The notes beneath the pieces are model-generated. The model was not told the DNA's origin, did no database searches, and saw only the letters and a program-made list of their open reading frames with translations. Both the position numbers and the translations under genes were made by a program. This document shows, in pieces, positions 24,884 to 36,320 of a stretch of 64,000 bases of DNA. The stretch is taken from assembly GCA_019137255.1 (NCBI GenBank), contig WPDH01000063.1, positions 248,001 through 312,000 of the forward strand. The letters are read 5' to 3'. Position 1 is the stretch's first letter; the number at the start of each line of letters is the position of its first letter. The stretch is from Corinectria fuckeliana (taxonomy: Eukaryota > Ascomycota > Sordariomycetes > Hypocreales > Nectriaceae).

Positions 24884-26432
24884 TCATTCCAGCCTCCATT
24901 TTCGCTCCCAGCCTTGGAAAAATGGGCTCTCATCCAACGTCTGCACCTTCCAGTCCCTCTCCACCAATCCCTTCTCGACTTGCAATCGCTCATACATCTC
25001 CAAAGTAGGCTTCGCCACGTGCTCCACGTGCCAAGTCCCTTTGTACTTCATCAGATTCTCCTTGCCCTCGTTGAGCACCTTGAGCACGATGGACGGGATG
25101 TAAGGCTCGTCTTGGAATTCCGAGAGAGGCGTGAAGAGCGCTTTGAAGCTGAAGACGATGGCGCCGGAGAGGGGAAGTCGGCGCAACGTCTGCCAGTCGA
25201 CGCGCAGGTTGAGGTCTTCTGGCTTCAGCGATGGGTTCTGGGTCTCGCGGTGGCCGAAGTCGGGATGGTCGGCTGGCAAGTAGAGTGGCTGTCCGATTTC
25301 AAGACCCCACGATCCTCTCTGGATTGGGCTTGCAGTTGGCATCTTGGTGAAGAAGCTAGGATAGTCAGTGGTCTGTTTCATCCGTTGCTCATCAGCTCCA
25401 AGGCTTACCGGTCCATGCTAAACTCCATCTTCTCCTTGTAGTCAGGGACGGTGCGATGAATGGCAGGCAGTCCAAGCCCCATCTTCTCTTCAAGCTTCCA
25501 CCCAACAGACGAGCAGACAACGCCAGCTCGCAGCACGTATCTTCCCGTGTCGGGGTCTCGCAGAGTCATGGCGAAATCCTCGGGGACGTTGTTTAGGAGA
25601 ACGAGGAGGGGTTCCGTTCCTCCGAGATCCGTTTTAGTGCCAAGGATGTGGTTCAAGAACGTGTCGCCGACGATCTCGAACTGCTGCGGGTACCGTGCGC
25701 AGATGAACTGCAGAACCATCTCCATGAGCTCTTTGCAAGCCAGCTCTGACCCTGGCAACGACTGCAGTACGTCTTTGCCATGCATTGCGTAGAGGTCTTG
25801 GCGCTGTCGAATTCGCTCTCGGTAGGAGCTCTCGAGTTCAATCCAAAAGTCAGGCTCCATCTTCTTGTAGGCTGGAACAGAGGAACCGCTGTTAGCCAGA
25901 GTCTTCAAGTTGGTCGCCGCCACGTACACATGGTCTGATGGTAAGCCCATCTGAATGGCCGATAGGGCCGCGCCGTAGCATTGTCGATGTCGAAGTTCTT
26001 GAGAGGCGAGGGCAAAGGAACACCAGACAGCGCAGCATAGTTCGGGAAGTTCCCTAGGCCCCGGACTTCGCCGACAGTGAAGCCGCTGAACACATAGCTG
26101 GAAGGGCTGGCGGTTCGGTAGTCGGCATCCAACTTGAGGACCGCAGTCTTTGGTGCCGTCGATAGGTCCAGCGTACTGGGAGTGGAAAGTCCCGGCGCGA
26201 CAGCAGGGAGCACTGCGCGCTGCGAAGGCGGGAATACCTTCACATACTCTGCTTCGATTCCCTTCTTGGACTGCGTGGGCTTGGACGTCAAGGCCAAACG
26301 GGAGGAGATCTGGCTGAGAAACTTCCGGTTGTAGATTAAGGCATGGACGAGCGAGAAGGCGCCCAAGCACAAGAAAATGCCAAGGATGGCAGGACTCAGG
26401 CTGAAGCGGGCAATCTCAGAGAGAGCAGCCAT
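24884..26432 (-). CDS. DUF3445 (haem-dependent oxidative N-demethylase-like) membrane protein, second copy
   Basis: Three exons, 26432-25928, 25871-25409 and 25355-24884, giving 479 residues. Intron 1 (56 nt, GTACGT...CTAAC...TTCCAG) joins HQTM to SYKKMEPDFW; intron 2 (53 nt, GTAAGC...CTGAC...CCTAG) joins EFSMDR to FFTKM. Residues about 10-33 are strongly hydrophobic (LSPAILGIFLCLGAFSLVHAL), giving an N-terminal membrane anchor. The family blocks match the copy at 3034-4236 in order: RPYRPFRWAYHQTM, MEPDFWIELESSYRERI, FAMTLRDPDTGRYVLRAGVV, RTVPDYKEKMEFSMDRFF, and LRRLPLSGAIVFSFKAL. Sequence identity is modest and only this copy has introns, so the duplication is old or the copies were acquired separately. 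Substrate is unknown. Confidence 0.87.
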
Positions 26433-27260
26433 GGTGGTAGGTTCTGGCCAAGGGCGAATTGTACGCTGTGAGATAACGATGGAGGGGCTTCAAGAACGTA
26501 ATAGTATGAGCAGACAGCGACTAGCTTCTTTATGCGTACTGCCAACAGTGAGGGGGCGAGGCTGCGAGCCAACCAAAAGACACTATTTAGCAGACGACTT
26601 CCCCGTGCGGCCCGAGGAGCCAATCTGCAGAGGGCAGCCGTCTATCACGACCAAACAAGGACATGTTAGGATAACGGAGGCACGGGAGCCCAAGCAGGAA
26701 ACTGTTACCGGTTCGGGTTAGGAGTAGGGACGAAACGCGGGGAGATGGACGACAGATCAACACCATCTCACCGTTCCGTCATTGGCCGTGACGAAGATAA
26801 AGATGCGCCACGAGATTGTGAGTGTGCTAACCGAATGAAGATAATCTTGGAGGGCCGCACCAGCCCCCCACTTCGGTGTAGCAATGAGAACGAAGGTCGC
26901 ATGAGGGGAACAGGGAAGGGTCTGGAAGCCTCGTCCGTCATTCATTCCAGGCAGGATTCCTTCGGTTTCCTCCAGGATGACTAGGTATCTACCGAGCCCA
27001 AGACGAAAAGCGTGAGGGAAGAAGGAAGTCTGTTCTGGGACAGTGCTAGAGGAATCCGGCAGCTCTGGTGGATCCCGGCTTCATCATGCAGCTAATAAAA
27101 CAAGCTTGTTGTCAGATCAGGGACAACATCGACTTTGATCTTATCTTCTCTCTTTAGACAGTCTCGTTATCAATAATGGCAGAGAAGTTGGGGCATTAAA
27201 GTCATCCTCTGGATTCTAGACGGTATATCAACGACAACAACGACCTTAGCACATCCCCCA
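26433..27260. other. intergenic between two minus-strand genes
   Basis: Holds the promoter of the DUF3445 gene (just above 26432) and the terminator region of the ammonium permease (just below 27261). Short open frames on both strands show no family features. I see no repeat or RNA gene. Confidence 0.45.
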
Positions 27261-28935
27261 TCAATCCTTCTTGGTCTCGACCACGGGTGTAGCAGCCTTG
27301 ATGGACCCAGACCCCCGCCCAACGCCTTCCGTCATGGTCATGCTCTGGTCGCTCATCAGGTGGTCCTCCCAGTCCATGTCGGACAGATACGCAAAGTCCA
27401 AGCCGCGGATCTCGCTCTCCTCGCTGGCGCGGATGTGCAGCCCGGGGATCCTGTTGATGACGAACAGCAGGATGCACGAGACGACAAACGACCACGCGGC
27501 GCACGTCGTGGCCCCCGCGAGCTGCAGTCCCAGCTGGCGCCAGTTGTGGTTCCACCAGCCTCCGGCGTACGTATCGCCACTGACGCCATCGAGGGCCGGA
27601 ACGAACTGCGCCGCGAACAGCCCCGTCAGCACGTCGCCGAAGTAGCCGCCCACGCCGTGGATGGCGAAGATGTCGAGCCCGTCGTCCACCGAGAGGAGGT
27701 GCTTGTACCGGGCGGCGTAGAAGCAGACAGTCGACGTGAGGAATCCGACGAGGGCGCTAACATAGACAGGGACTACGCATGTCAGCAATGGTCATCGAGA
27801 TGGCCACACACGAGGGGGTCGCCTACCGAAGCCCGCAGCCGGCGTGATGCCCACTAGGCCGGAGATGATGCCCGAGCAGAAGCCTACGAGACTGAACTTC
27901 TTCGTGTAGATGTAGTCCAGCAAGACCCAGCCAATGCCGCCGCCGCACGCCGCAAAGTTGGTGTTGACGACGACGTAGACGGACCGCAGGCTCAGGTTGG
28001 CCGTGCTGGCGCCGTTGAAGGCGAACCAGCCGAACCAGATGAAGATGGTGCCGATGCACATGAGCAGCGGGTTGTGTGGCTTGAAGTGCACGCCGCCCTT
28101 CCTAGACTCGGCCGCCTTGTCGGTGAGGCGGGGGCCCAGCATAAAGGACCAGGCGAGGGCGCCGAAGCCGCTGGCGATGTGGACGGGGCCGGAGCCTGCG
28201 AAGTCGTAGAGGCCGAGCTTGTAGAGCCAGCCGCTGGGGTTCCATTCCCAGTAGGCGAGACTACGTGTCAAGTCAGTCCTTCCGCCCGGTCAGAGTCACG
28301 CGTGAGGTCGTGCTTACATGTAGTAGACGAATGTGGTCCAGCAGAGCAGAAACACCATGCTAGGCCAGAGCCTGCCGCGTTCCAGCATAGCCCCGGCCAA
28401 GATCATGGCCGTTGCTGTGACGAAGGTGAACCCAAAGGCAGCGTCTGGAACACTGTCAGCAAGACCCGCGTCCAAGGGATCCATGAAGCATACAGAGAAT
28501 GTCAGGGATGTCGCTGTTGGCCAGCGACGGGGAGGCCAAGACGTTGTGGAAGCCAGCCAAAGAAAGATCGCCCAAAATGGGGTTGGTCGTTCGTGACTGA
28601 TAGAGAGAGTAACCGTAGACCCAGAACTGGATCCCGCAGGCACAGGCGCAGAACAGCGACTGGAGGATCATGGTCATGGCTGACTTGCGGCGATGCATGC
28701 CAGCGTAGAGAAAGCCAATGGCCGGGGTGATCTGCCAGCAGAGGATGGTGCATACCAACAGCCAGCACAGGTCGCCCTATGATGCTCCATCCGTCAGCTA
28801 TATTATCGTGGGGTCTTGACCTTGACGGAGGCATACCTTGTCGTACAGGGCATTGAGGTCCTGGGTGATGGGATTGCCTCCCTGGGGGTCGACGGCATAG
28901 TCGGGCCACTCGGTGACAGGCGTGATCTCAGACAT
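27261..28935 (-). CDS. ammonium transporter (Mep/Amt family)
   Basis: Five exons, 28935-28837, 28776-28494, 28444-28318, 28260-27827 and 27772-27261, with introns of 60, 49, 57 and 54 nt; product 484 residues, the normal Mep size. It moves ammonium across the plasma membrane. Visible family features are the TM1 region CWQITPAIGFLYAGMHRRKS, ERGRLWPSMVFLLCW, the TM5 signature DFAGSGPVHIASGFGA (D189, pore His H197), and GLDIFAIHGVGGYFGDVLTG with the second pore His H353. The C-terminal tail is cytosolic. All splice sites are GT-AG with clear branch points and preserve phase. GATA motifs cluster upstream (29168-29285), consistent with AreA/NIT2 nitrogen control. Which of the usual fungal MEP paralogues it is cannot be told from this sequence alone. 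Confidence 0.95.
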
Positions 28936-29167
28936 GGTGTCTTTCTGGTGGTGGATCTGACGAGGCCACTTACAAGTTCCACTCAAGCTGCCAAGCGAAA
29001 CCAAGCAAACAGACGCACGCAGGGAGGCCGGATCCTTATTTATACCTGGTCTCCCTTCGCCCACGTTCCTCTTGACGACGGAATTCTTGGCATAACGCCT
29101 CACTGGCCAGGACAGGCATTGAGATGCGGATACTCAAGCACGGTGGCCTGGCGTGGATCGGAGTCGA

Positions 29168-29285
29168 GATAAGCATTGCACTCAATCTGCCAATGGCGGC
29201 CTCGGACTGGTCGACGCTGCGTACGCCGGGGATAAGCCTCGAGGTGCCAAGAGATAAAGCTTTTGGGTCTTGATTAGTCCTTATC
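29168..29285. promoter_or_regulatory. cluster of GATA motifs upstream of the ammonium permease
   Basis: Four GATA-factor core sites lie within 118 bp, 233-350 bp upstream of the permease ATG: GATAAG at 29168-29173 and 29231-29236, GATAAA at 29253-29258, and CTTATC (GATAAG on the minus strand) at 29280-29285. HGATAR sites are bound by AreA/NIT2-type nitrogen regulators, and fungal ammonium permeases are classic targets. The motif density is seen directly; control by AreA is inference. Confidence 0.6.
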
Positions 29286-29902
29286 AGCTTTGGGCGAAGT
29301 GACGTTATTGATGATGGGAGCAGCCTACCCTAGAGACAGGCTGACGAGCAGGGGGAACCGTCACCAGCATCAGAGGCGGATTTAGTACAGAATCAGCTTG
29401 AAAGAGGTTTGGCTTGTTTTATACGTGTCTCAGTTCTTCAATTACTTTATTTAGACACCTCCGCGACCTTGAGTAGGGAATTCACACTAGGTATTTGTGG
29501 TTGACATGATCTGTGCTACGGTCCTCCGCCATCAAAGACGGAATCCCCAAAAACTCAATACTGCAACCACGATGATGGCTTTTTCTTGATCATATCTCAT
29601 ATATTTGATCGCCAAGAGTATATTCTTGATGAGGATCAAGTCAAGCCTTGTACAGTGGAAACTCGACTATGGTGTAATATATATCAGGCCGTGCATTGTT
29701 TCTAAGAAAATTACAATTATTCTACGTCATACATTGACGGCTTCTAGCAGGTATCTTCCTCATCATAATGCACGTAGAATAGCCAAACTACGCTGCCCAT
29801 CATGTGGTAACAGGCTAGACGATGCGGGGGAATTACGCTCGCCCATCCCGGCAAACCCGGGGAGTGTCCAGACCATCGCTCAAAGATTCCCCTTCACTCA
29901 GC
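29286..29902. other. intergenic, nothing recognised
   Basis: Distal upstream region of the permease and downstream region of the rhodopsin-domain gene, which ends at 29903. Slightly AT-rich, without transposon motifs or credible open frames. Confidence 0.4.
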
Positions 29903-31427
29903 TTAACGCGGCCTTGTAGGCTCTGCAAAATCATTCTGATCGTTTTGAGAGTCCCCTCCCAGCGTCACCTCATCGTACTTGATTTGGACCTAATCGACGG
30001 TTAGCAAAAGACCAGACACAATAGCGGAATGACTCCCTACATTTGTTGTTCGGATGATGCCGTTGTACGTCATAATCTCCTCCTCGCTGCCATTCGGCGA
30101 GTGGCCGCGGATCTCCGTGTGCGTCTTTATCCCGTGCATGTCCTTGAGCGGGAACGTTCCGTTGGTGGTCGTGACACGCCTGCCAGTGCCCCTGCCCGTG
30201 CCGGTGGCGTAGTTGCTCGGCGTGTTGTAGTCTCTGTCGTTGCTGCTGTTGTTGGAGAATAGGCCTGGGAACATTCTCCGGAACAGCGGGCGCAGGGCCG
30301 GGCCGGACGAGGCCATGATGGCTAGGTTGACTTCGACGCTGCTTAGGGTATCGCCGAGGGTGTGTCTCGAGTCGAAGGTGGAACTCTTGTCGTAGAACTT
30401 CCTGCGCATCTCGTTGACGCGGACAATGCCAACGATGGTGACTCTGCGGACGAGGTTAGACAACTGCTCTTGAAGACTACTACTACCGGGCTTGAGGGGT
30501 GAAGGGGGAGGGGGGGTACTGACACTCCGCCGATGAGGAACACGACAATCAGACCAATTTTGGCAGCGAGGCGCATGCGCAGCCCCAGGAAGACCCAGAA
30601 CGGGATGATCAGAACGAGCATGTCGGTGACGATGGTGACGATGGCCGTGGAGATGTAGAACAGCGGCCCGTCGATCTGCCGCGTCCGCTTCACGGAGAGA
30701 TCCCAGTAGGCGTTGATGGGGATGGTCTGAAAGATGACGGTGATGAAGATGGCCACGCCGAGCGCAATGTTGAAGGCGTTGAGGGCGTAGACGGACCACC
30801 GGATGCTCCGACGGTGGCCGCCCAGCCGCAGCAGGAAGATGAGGATGGACGACTTGATCAGGGCCAGGATCGGGTTGTACAGCACCTGCATGATCCAGTT
30901 CCAGAACAGCACCGGTTCGACGTCGTAGGTGTCGGGCAGGGACTTGGTGCGGAAGCCGGTGTAGTCGTACTTGAAGACTGCAGGCGGTCAACGACGCGAG
31001 GTAATGGCGAAGGGGGCAGCTGGACTTACACATGTAGTTGGGACCGACGAAGGCTAGCGACAACATCTGCCGAGTAGCCAGCGATCAGCGCACGGGTCAT
31101 GGAGAATTCAGAGATGGGAGGCTTGCAACGTACCATGGCGACAGTAGTCAGCCAGTCATCTAAGAAAGACGCGCGGAAGGTTAGTCTGCCTGCATTAGGA
31201 TCGATCTTCGACCCGAGCAACGTACCGATGCCGATCTGCTTGGTCGTCACGCGCGAGTACATGCGGATGCCCCAGACGCCAAAGGCGAGAAAGGTCATGA
31301 GGAAGATGATGGCGATGGCGCCCTGCTGCAGAGACGTCGTCGGCAGCTCGGCGACGGGCACCCAGCGGGCCTTGACGCCCATGCCCACGGCTGCGACGCC
31401 GGTGTGGGCGGCGATGCTGGCGTCCAT
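29903..31427 (-). CDS. fungal rhodopsin-domain integral membrane protein (SAT4 family)
   Basis: Six exons: 31427-31226, 31159-31134, 31066-31030, 30977-30524, 30443-30041 and 29989-29903; introns 66, 67, 52, 80 and 51 nt; product 402 residues. Two exons are tiny (26 and 37 nt). Seven hydrophobic segments are seen, from AIAIIFLMTFLAFGVWG to LAAKIGLIVVFLIGG, with the family's DDWLTTVAM, YNPILALIKSSILIFLLR and FWVFLGLRMRLAAKIG blocks. The tail is hydrophilic and Ser/Asn/Thr-rich. A weak in-frame stop could end the protein at 29990, but splicing of the last 51-nt intron (CTAAC branch, GATTAG acceptor) gives a more family-like end (VQIKYDEVTLGGD). The family is widespread in Pezizomycotina. It shares the seven-helix plan of fungal PTH11-like proteins, and its function is mostly unknown. 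Confidence 0.87.
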
Positions 31428-34185
31428 GTTTCCCTTTACACAGAACAAACAAAGAGAGAAAGGAGGAGTGTTACGAGGAGAAGCAGGCCGCAAAGGGGGA
31501 AAGGAGTGTAAAGGCGATGGCCGGAAGGGGGACTCGCAGCCCGAAGCAACCTCGCGAAGGACCAGGGAACAGAAACACGGGATGTGCTAATGTGCTGTGT
31601 GCCTCGTAACCAAGTCTCCAGCTTTCTCTCGAATGCGTCTCAACAATGTCCTGCCCAGTCGCAGCAGGAACCCTGAAGTGGGCCAAGCAATTCATATATA
31701 TGCCTTCGCCTGCTGTACCCTCTTACACACTTGTACTGCGCCGACGAACCTAAGCGGGCGACGAGCCCAGGCCTCTGGGATTAGTGTGTCCGGCGTCATC
31801 TCTTATGCCACAACTCCGTTGCGGCAGTTTCCGAGCTGGATGCATCTGGGAAAAAGCCCAAAGCCGCCTAGGCGGAGTTCGAGTCTGCAGCCGCTCGTCT
31901 TGGCTGCTTCTAGTGGATGGTTCCGAAGGACTGGTTGGCCGCCACAAACGAAGCCGCCACGTCTCGAGTAGTCTGTAGTCGGGTGCTTGGCGTGTGTGTC
32001 GGTTTTCGGGCTTCGTCGGGAGTCGTGAGTACGGCCCAGCGCAGGCGGACTCTTCGCGCGCTTCTCTGCGGCGCTCCAAGCGGGGAGCAGAGGAATAAGG
32101 CAAAAGAGCGCTACCCGGTCCAGTGCGTTCCAGATTCCCGCTGGACTTCGCATCTATGTACGGGAGGCTTCCCGGTTAGGTGTCCGAGATTGCAGCATGC
32201 AATCGATGGCGACCCATTGCCAGCTAATAAAACGCACTACGTACTGCGCGGAGCGATGCCGTGAACAATCCGCTCCCCGGCGTTAGACCCCCGAGCTAAT
32301 GCAGGGTCTAAGGAGCACCGGGGCCCGGTAAGAAGGCATCTTCCGGGGTCCCGGGCCAGTCAGCGGACCGAGAATCGGCTCTAGGCTTTGAGGATGCTGC
32401 GGCTAGCTCCTTGGGCTGGAAACCTTGGCGTCGAAGTAACCCTTTGAGCTGGAACGTTTCGTACAGGATCGAACTTGACTCGAACTCGAGTGAACTGATT
32501 TTGCAAGCCACAGAATGTTGCAACTGCCGTAAGCAGGTCTCGGTCAGCCAGCTGGTCCATGCAGAGAAGCAAACGCGCCGCGAGGATCAACCTCCTGGCG
32601 AGAGGACAAGGATGGCCTGCAATGCATCAGACAAGGGGGACAGAGGAGAGAGAGAGAGCGATAGAGGAGGGCCTTTTTGCTTTGCTTGTCTGCTCTGCTG
32701 ACAGACTATCAAGATGGCGGCATGGTCCCGAGTCCCAGTCTATCAGAGATTGACAACTATTGCTGTACTGTAATTCCAATGTGCTGCATCCCATTGCTTG
32801 CCAGGTCTGTGTCCACCCATACACAGACTGCGCAACACGCTGCAGATCCGATCATCCCCCGCAAAAGATTGAATTGAGGGGCCCCTTTATTTCCTTTTTC
32901 GGATCCCCGCAAGATGGCCAAGAGCAACGGCTCCACGACAGCCCGGAAGTAAAAGTACAGTATCCTCTCGTGCCTCTGCACTTCGAAGCCCCTCTGCACT
33001 TCGGAGCCCCTCTCTAGCATGGAAGGAGGGCTGCGGCATTTGTCACGACACTGTTACATGGGAAATGATTCGCATTCCCATTACCTGATCCAAACTCCAC
33101 AGCTTTGTGCCTCTCGCCTGCGGTTGGCCGTGGCGCTGGCCGTTCTCGAACGCTACTACTCCCGTCTAAGCCAGGGCACCGCCAAGGTCTCGGCGCCGGG
33201 TTTCCTGCAACGAGCTGAACCAACTCGCATCGGATGCTACGCGCCACTCAACGTAACGCGAGAAACCCCTAGACTAGCTGGTGACCACCCGGGAAACCTC
33301 GGCCTCCTAACCTCTTGCGCCGCACGCCGTTGGGGCGTGAGGATCCTTCAGGGCCGGCTGCATGGCTGCGACGGCGGGCTTTAAGCGACGTGTGCGCCAC
33401 TCGACGCCACGGCATAAGCTTACACTTAAGAAGGCGCCCGATGACTCGAGGGCAAACGCGGCAGTTGCAAGACAGGGATTGCATGGCCGCGGATATGCAT
33501 ATCTTGCCTCGCTTGTGAACTCGCCGAGTCAGCTTCCCGGTCTGTCTTTTGGCCAACATCCACAAGGGTCGTGGTCTTGGCCGTGATCGTGGAAGACTGC
33601 AGCTCGTTGGCAAGGGTGCCCTAGATGCGGCATATGCGGAGGGGGGACGCCCGAGGCAAAATGCAGCTATACCCAGCATCAACTCATTACCCCGGTTGAC
33701 CAGGCCTCCCAGGAAACTTGGCAGAGGCAGTGAAGCCGTTCAATCTCCACCACCTTGCTGCATCGAATGTTCCCTGAGAGTCTGGACGGGCAGAAAAGAG
33801 CTTAGCAGAGATCCAAAGAGTCCATGGCTTCCCAGACTATTGAAAACTGCCTGTTGGACTGGGGGCAAGTGAGCTGGCTGGAGTATTGAGCTCGGGGGTT
33901 GAGTTGGGGTTCATGCATCCGACCAAACTCCACGTGGGAAGAAGTTATATACGGCCCGTAAGCAGGCTGATATCCCGGTCTCGTTCCCAGCCCGTCTCCT
34001 CACGCCTGCCTCCTGTCCCTGATCCTCCCGGCGCCTTTGTAGATCTATTCTGTTAAAGGTTTCTCGGGATTGCTCGTGCTTGGCAAATAAATAAACCTTC
34101 TTTGGGGTGTGGCTCTTACTCTCTTTCCCTGCCACATAAGCATTTGCCTTCTTGGGTTGTTTCATACGAAGTACAAGCAGAGGCA
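31428..34185. other. 2.8-kb intergenic region, no gene supported
   Basis: Separates the divergently transcribed rhodopsin-domain and BBE oxidase genes. Open frames up to about 163 codons occur on both strands, but none has conserved motifs or plausible exon joins. A short imperfect tandem repeat lies near 32974-33013 (two copies of CTCTGCACTTCGRAGCCCC). Composition is normal and not RIP-affected. Confidence 0.45.
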
Positions 34186-36320
34186 ATGCAGCTGAACCGC
34201 CGCCTCCTGGTCGGGGGTGTTGCCGCCCTGCTGGCCTCCCACGTGGTGGCCCAGACTATTGTGGTCGATGGCGAGGAAGTCGGCAAGTCTAGACGATCCC
34301 TCGTCTAATACCTGTTCCAGGGGTGCCGTGCTGACACTCGTCTAGATGCCACCGAGCACAATGTGGCAGAGCCCTCCGCGGTTGTCTCGGGGGACTACCT
34401 CCCCGAGGAGAAGATCCAGCTGACGGCAGAGGCCCTGGCGAACCTCACCGACCTGGAGCTCACCAACGTCTCCGTGCTGTACTTTGACGACGGAGAGGCC
34501 AGCAGGAAGCGTTCGGCCTACAACCCCAACTGCAAGGTCTTCCCCGGCGACGCCTTCTGGCCCAGCACCATCATCTGGCAGGTGCTCAACCTGGTCACCG
34601 GCGGCAACCTCATCAAGACGGTGCCCATTGGCGCGCCCTGCTACGACGACTCGGGCGTGTTCAACGCGGCCCGCTGCGGCACCGTCGTCAGCCAGTTCAC
34701 CAACTCGTCGCTGCAGTAAGTCTCCCCGCCGCGTGTAACCATGCCCGCCTCTTCGCTGACGCCCCTCTCCAGCATCGCCGACCCGACCTCTGTCATGTCG
34801 CCCCTTTACCAGGGTCTGACGTGCCAGCCCTCAGAGGATCCCGCAGGCGCCTGCGCGCTCGGAGGCTTCCCGTCGTACGTCGTGGACGCGCTGAACGTGG
34901 CCCATGTCCAGCTGGCCGTCAACTTTGCCCGGGGGCTGAACCTGCGTCTGGTCATCAAGAACACCGGCCACGACTTCAACGGCCGGTCCGTCGGTGCCGG
35001 CGCGCTGTCCATCTGGACGCATCGCTTCAAGGGCATCAAGTACTACAAGACGTTCAAGACCACCGCCTACTCCGGCCCTGCTATCAAGGTCGGTGCTGGC
35101 GTTGTTGGCCAGGAGGTGTACGAGGCTGCTGAGGAGCTCGGCGTCACTGTTGTCGGCGGTGAGGGCATGAGTGTTGGATATGCTGGTGGTTACCTTGCCG
35201 GTGGTGGCCACTCGCCTCTCTCTCCCCTCTACGGCATGGGTGCTGATCAGGTAAGTCATTCTTCGATACTGCTGGGACCACAGTCAGCTAACCATATGTC
35301 CCTTTGCAGATCCTGAGTATTGAAGTCGTCACCCCAGACGGCCGCTTCATCACCGCCAGCGACAAGGAGAACACCGACCTCTTCTGGGCTCTGAGCGGTG
35401 GAGGAGGCAGCACCTTTGGCGTCGTGACTTCGTACACTGTCAAGGCCTTCCCCAAGATCAAGGCCGCCGTCATGAGCTTCTCCTTCAGCACCAACTCCAT
35501 CGTCTCCCACGACATCTTCTGGCTCGCCGTCCGCGCCTTCTTGAAGGTCGTGCCCACCTTCAACGAGGCCGGCAACTACGAGTACTGGAACATCTGGCAC
35601 ACCGGCCCGGACGCGCTGACCTTCTCCATGGTGCCCTGGTTCGCGCCTGGCCACACCCTGGCCGAGCTGCACACCCTGGCCGCGCCTCTGTTCGCCGTCT
35701 GGAAGGACCTCGGCATCGTCTTCGACGTCACCGAGTCGGAGCACGCCAGCTACTACCCGGCGTGGAAGGCCGGCTTCCCGCGCGAGCTCGTGGGCGGCAC
35801 CACGTCCAAGACGGCCGGGCGGCTGTTCCCCAAGGACAACTTCGTCAACGCGACCAAGTTCGACGCCACCTTCAAGGCGCTCAAGGGCCTGTCGGACAAG
35901 GGCGGCCAGGTCATTGGCTTCGGCATCACGGGCGGCCCGGGCCCGCACCCGGACAACGCCGTCAACCCGGCGTGGCGCAGTGCGGCGCTGTTCGCCATCT
36001 CCGTCATCAGCTGGGACGCCGGCAGCTCGTGGGACGTGGTGGCGCAGAGGAGCAAGCTGCTGACCGACGAGTGGATGAAGCCGTGGCGCGACGTGACGCC
36101 CGGCAGCGGCGCCTACGCCTCCGAGTCGGACGTCACCGAGCCCGGCTTCAAGCAGTCCTTCTACGGCTCCGCCAAGTACGCCCGCCTGCTCGACATCAAG
36201 AACCAGGTCGACCCCAGCGGCCTGTTCTACGCGCTGCAGGGTGTTGGCAGCGACCAGTGGTACGTCACTGGCCAGGTCGACGGCGTTCCTACCCAGAACG
36301 GCCGTCTCTGCCGCGTCTGA
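34186..36320 (+). CDS. secreted FAD-linked oxidase, berberine-bridge-enzyme type
   Basis: Four exons, 34186-34282, 34346-34715, 34773-35250 and 35310-36320; product 651 residues. Intron 1 uses a GC donor (GGCAAGT; phase 1 to GATGCC), since the nearby GT gives the wrong frame. A signal peptide is clear (RRLLVGGVAALLASHVVAQ). Then follow the N-terminal CKVFPGDAFWPS block, the FAD-binding PCMH domain with NTGHDFNGRSVGAGALSIW, whose His is the usual covalent flavin ligand, AGGYLAGGGHSPLSPLYGMG, and the C-terminal BBE motif LLDIKNQVDPSGLFYALQGV. The second Cys flavin link of bicovalent members is not seen near GGEGMSVGYAGG, so mono-covalent FAD is likely. Family members oxidise alcohols, sugars or secondary metabolites using O2. 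No biosynthetic cluster surrounds it, so the substrate is open. Confidence 0.92.

Noticed and set aside
32974..33013. Tandem repeat as a possible minisatellite or CRISPR-like array
   Set aside because: Only two imperfect copies of about 19 bp without spacers; most likely chance or a small duplication.
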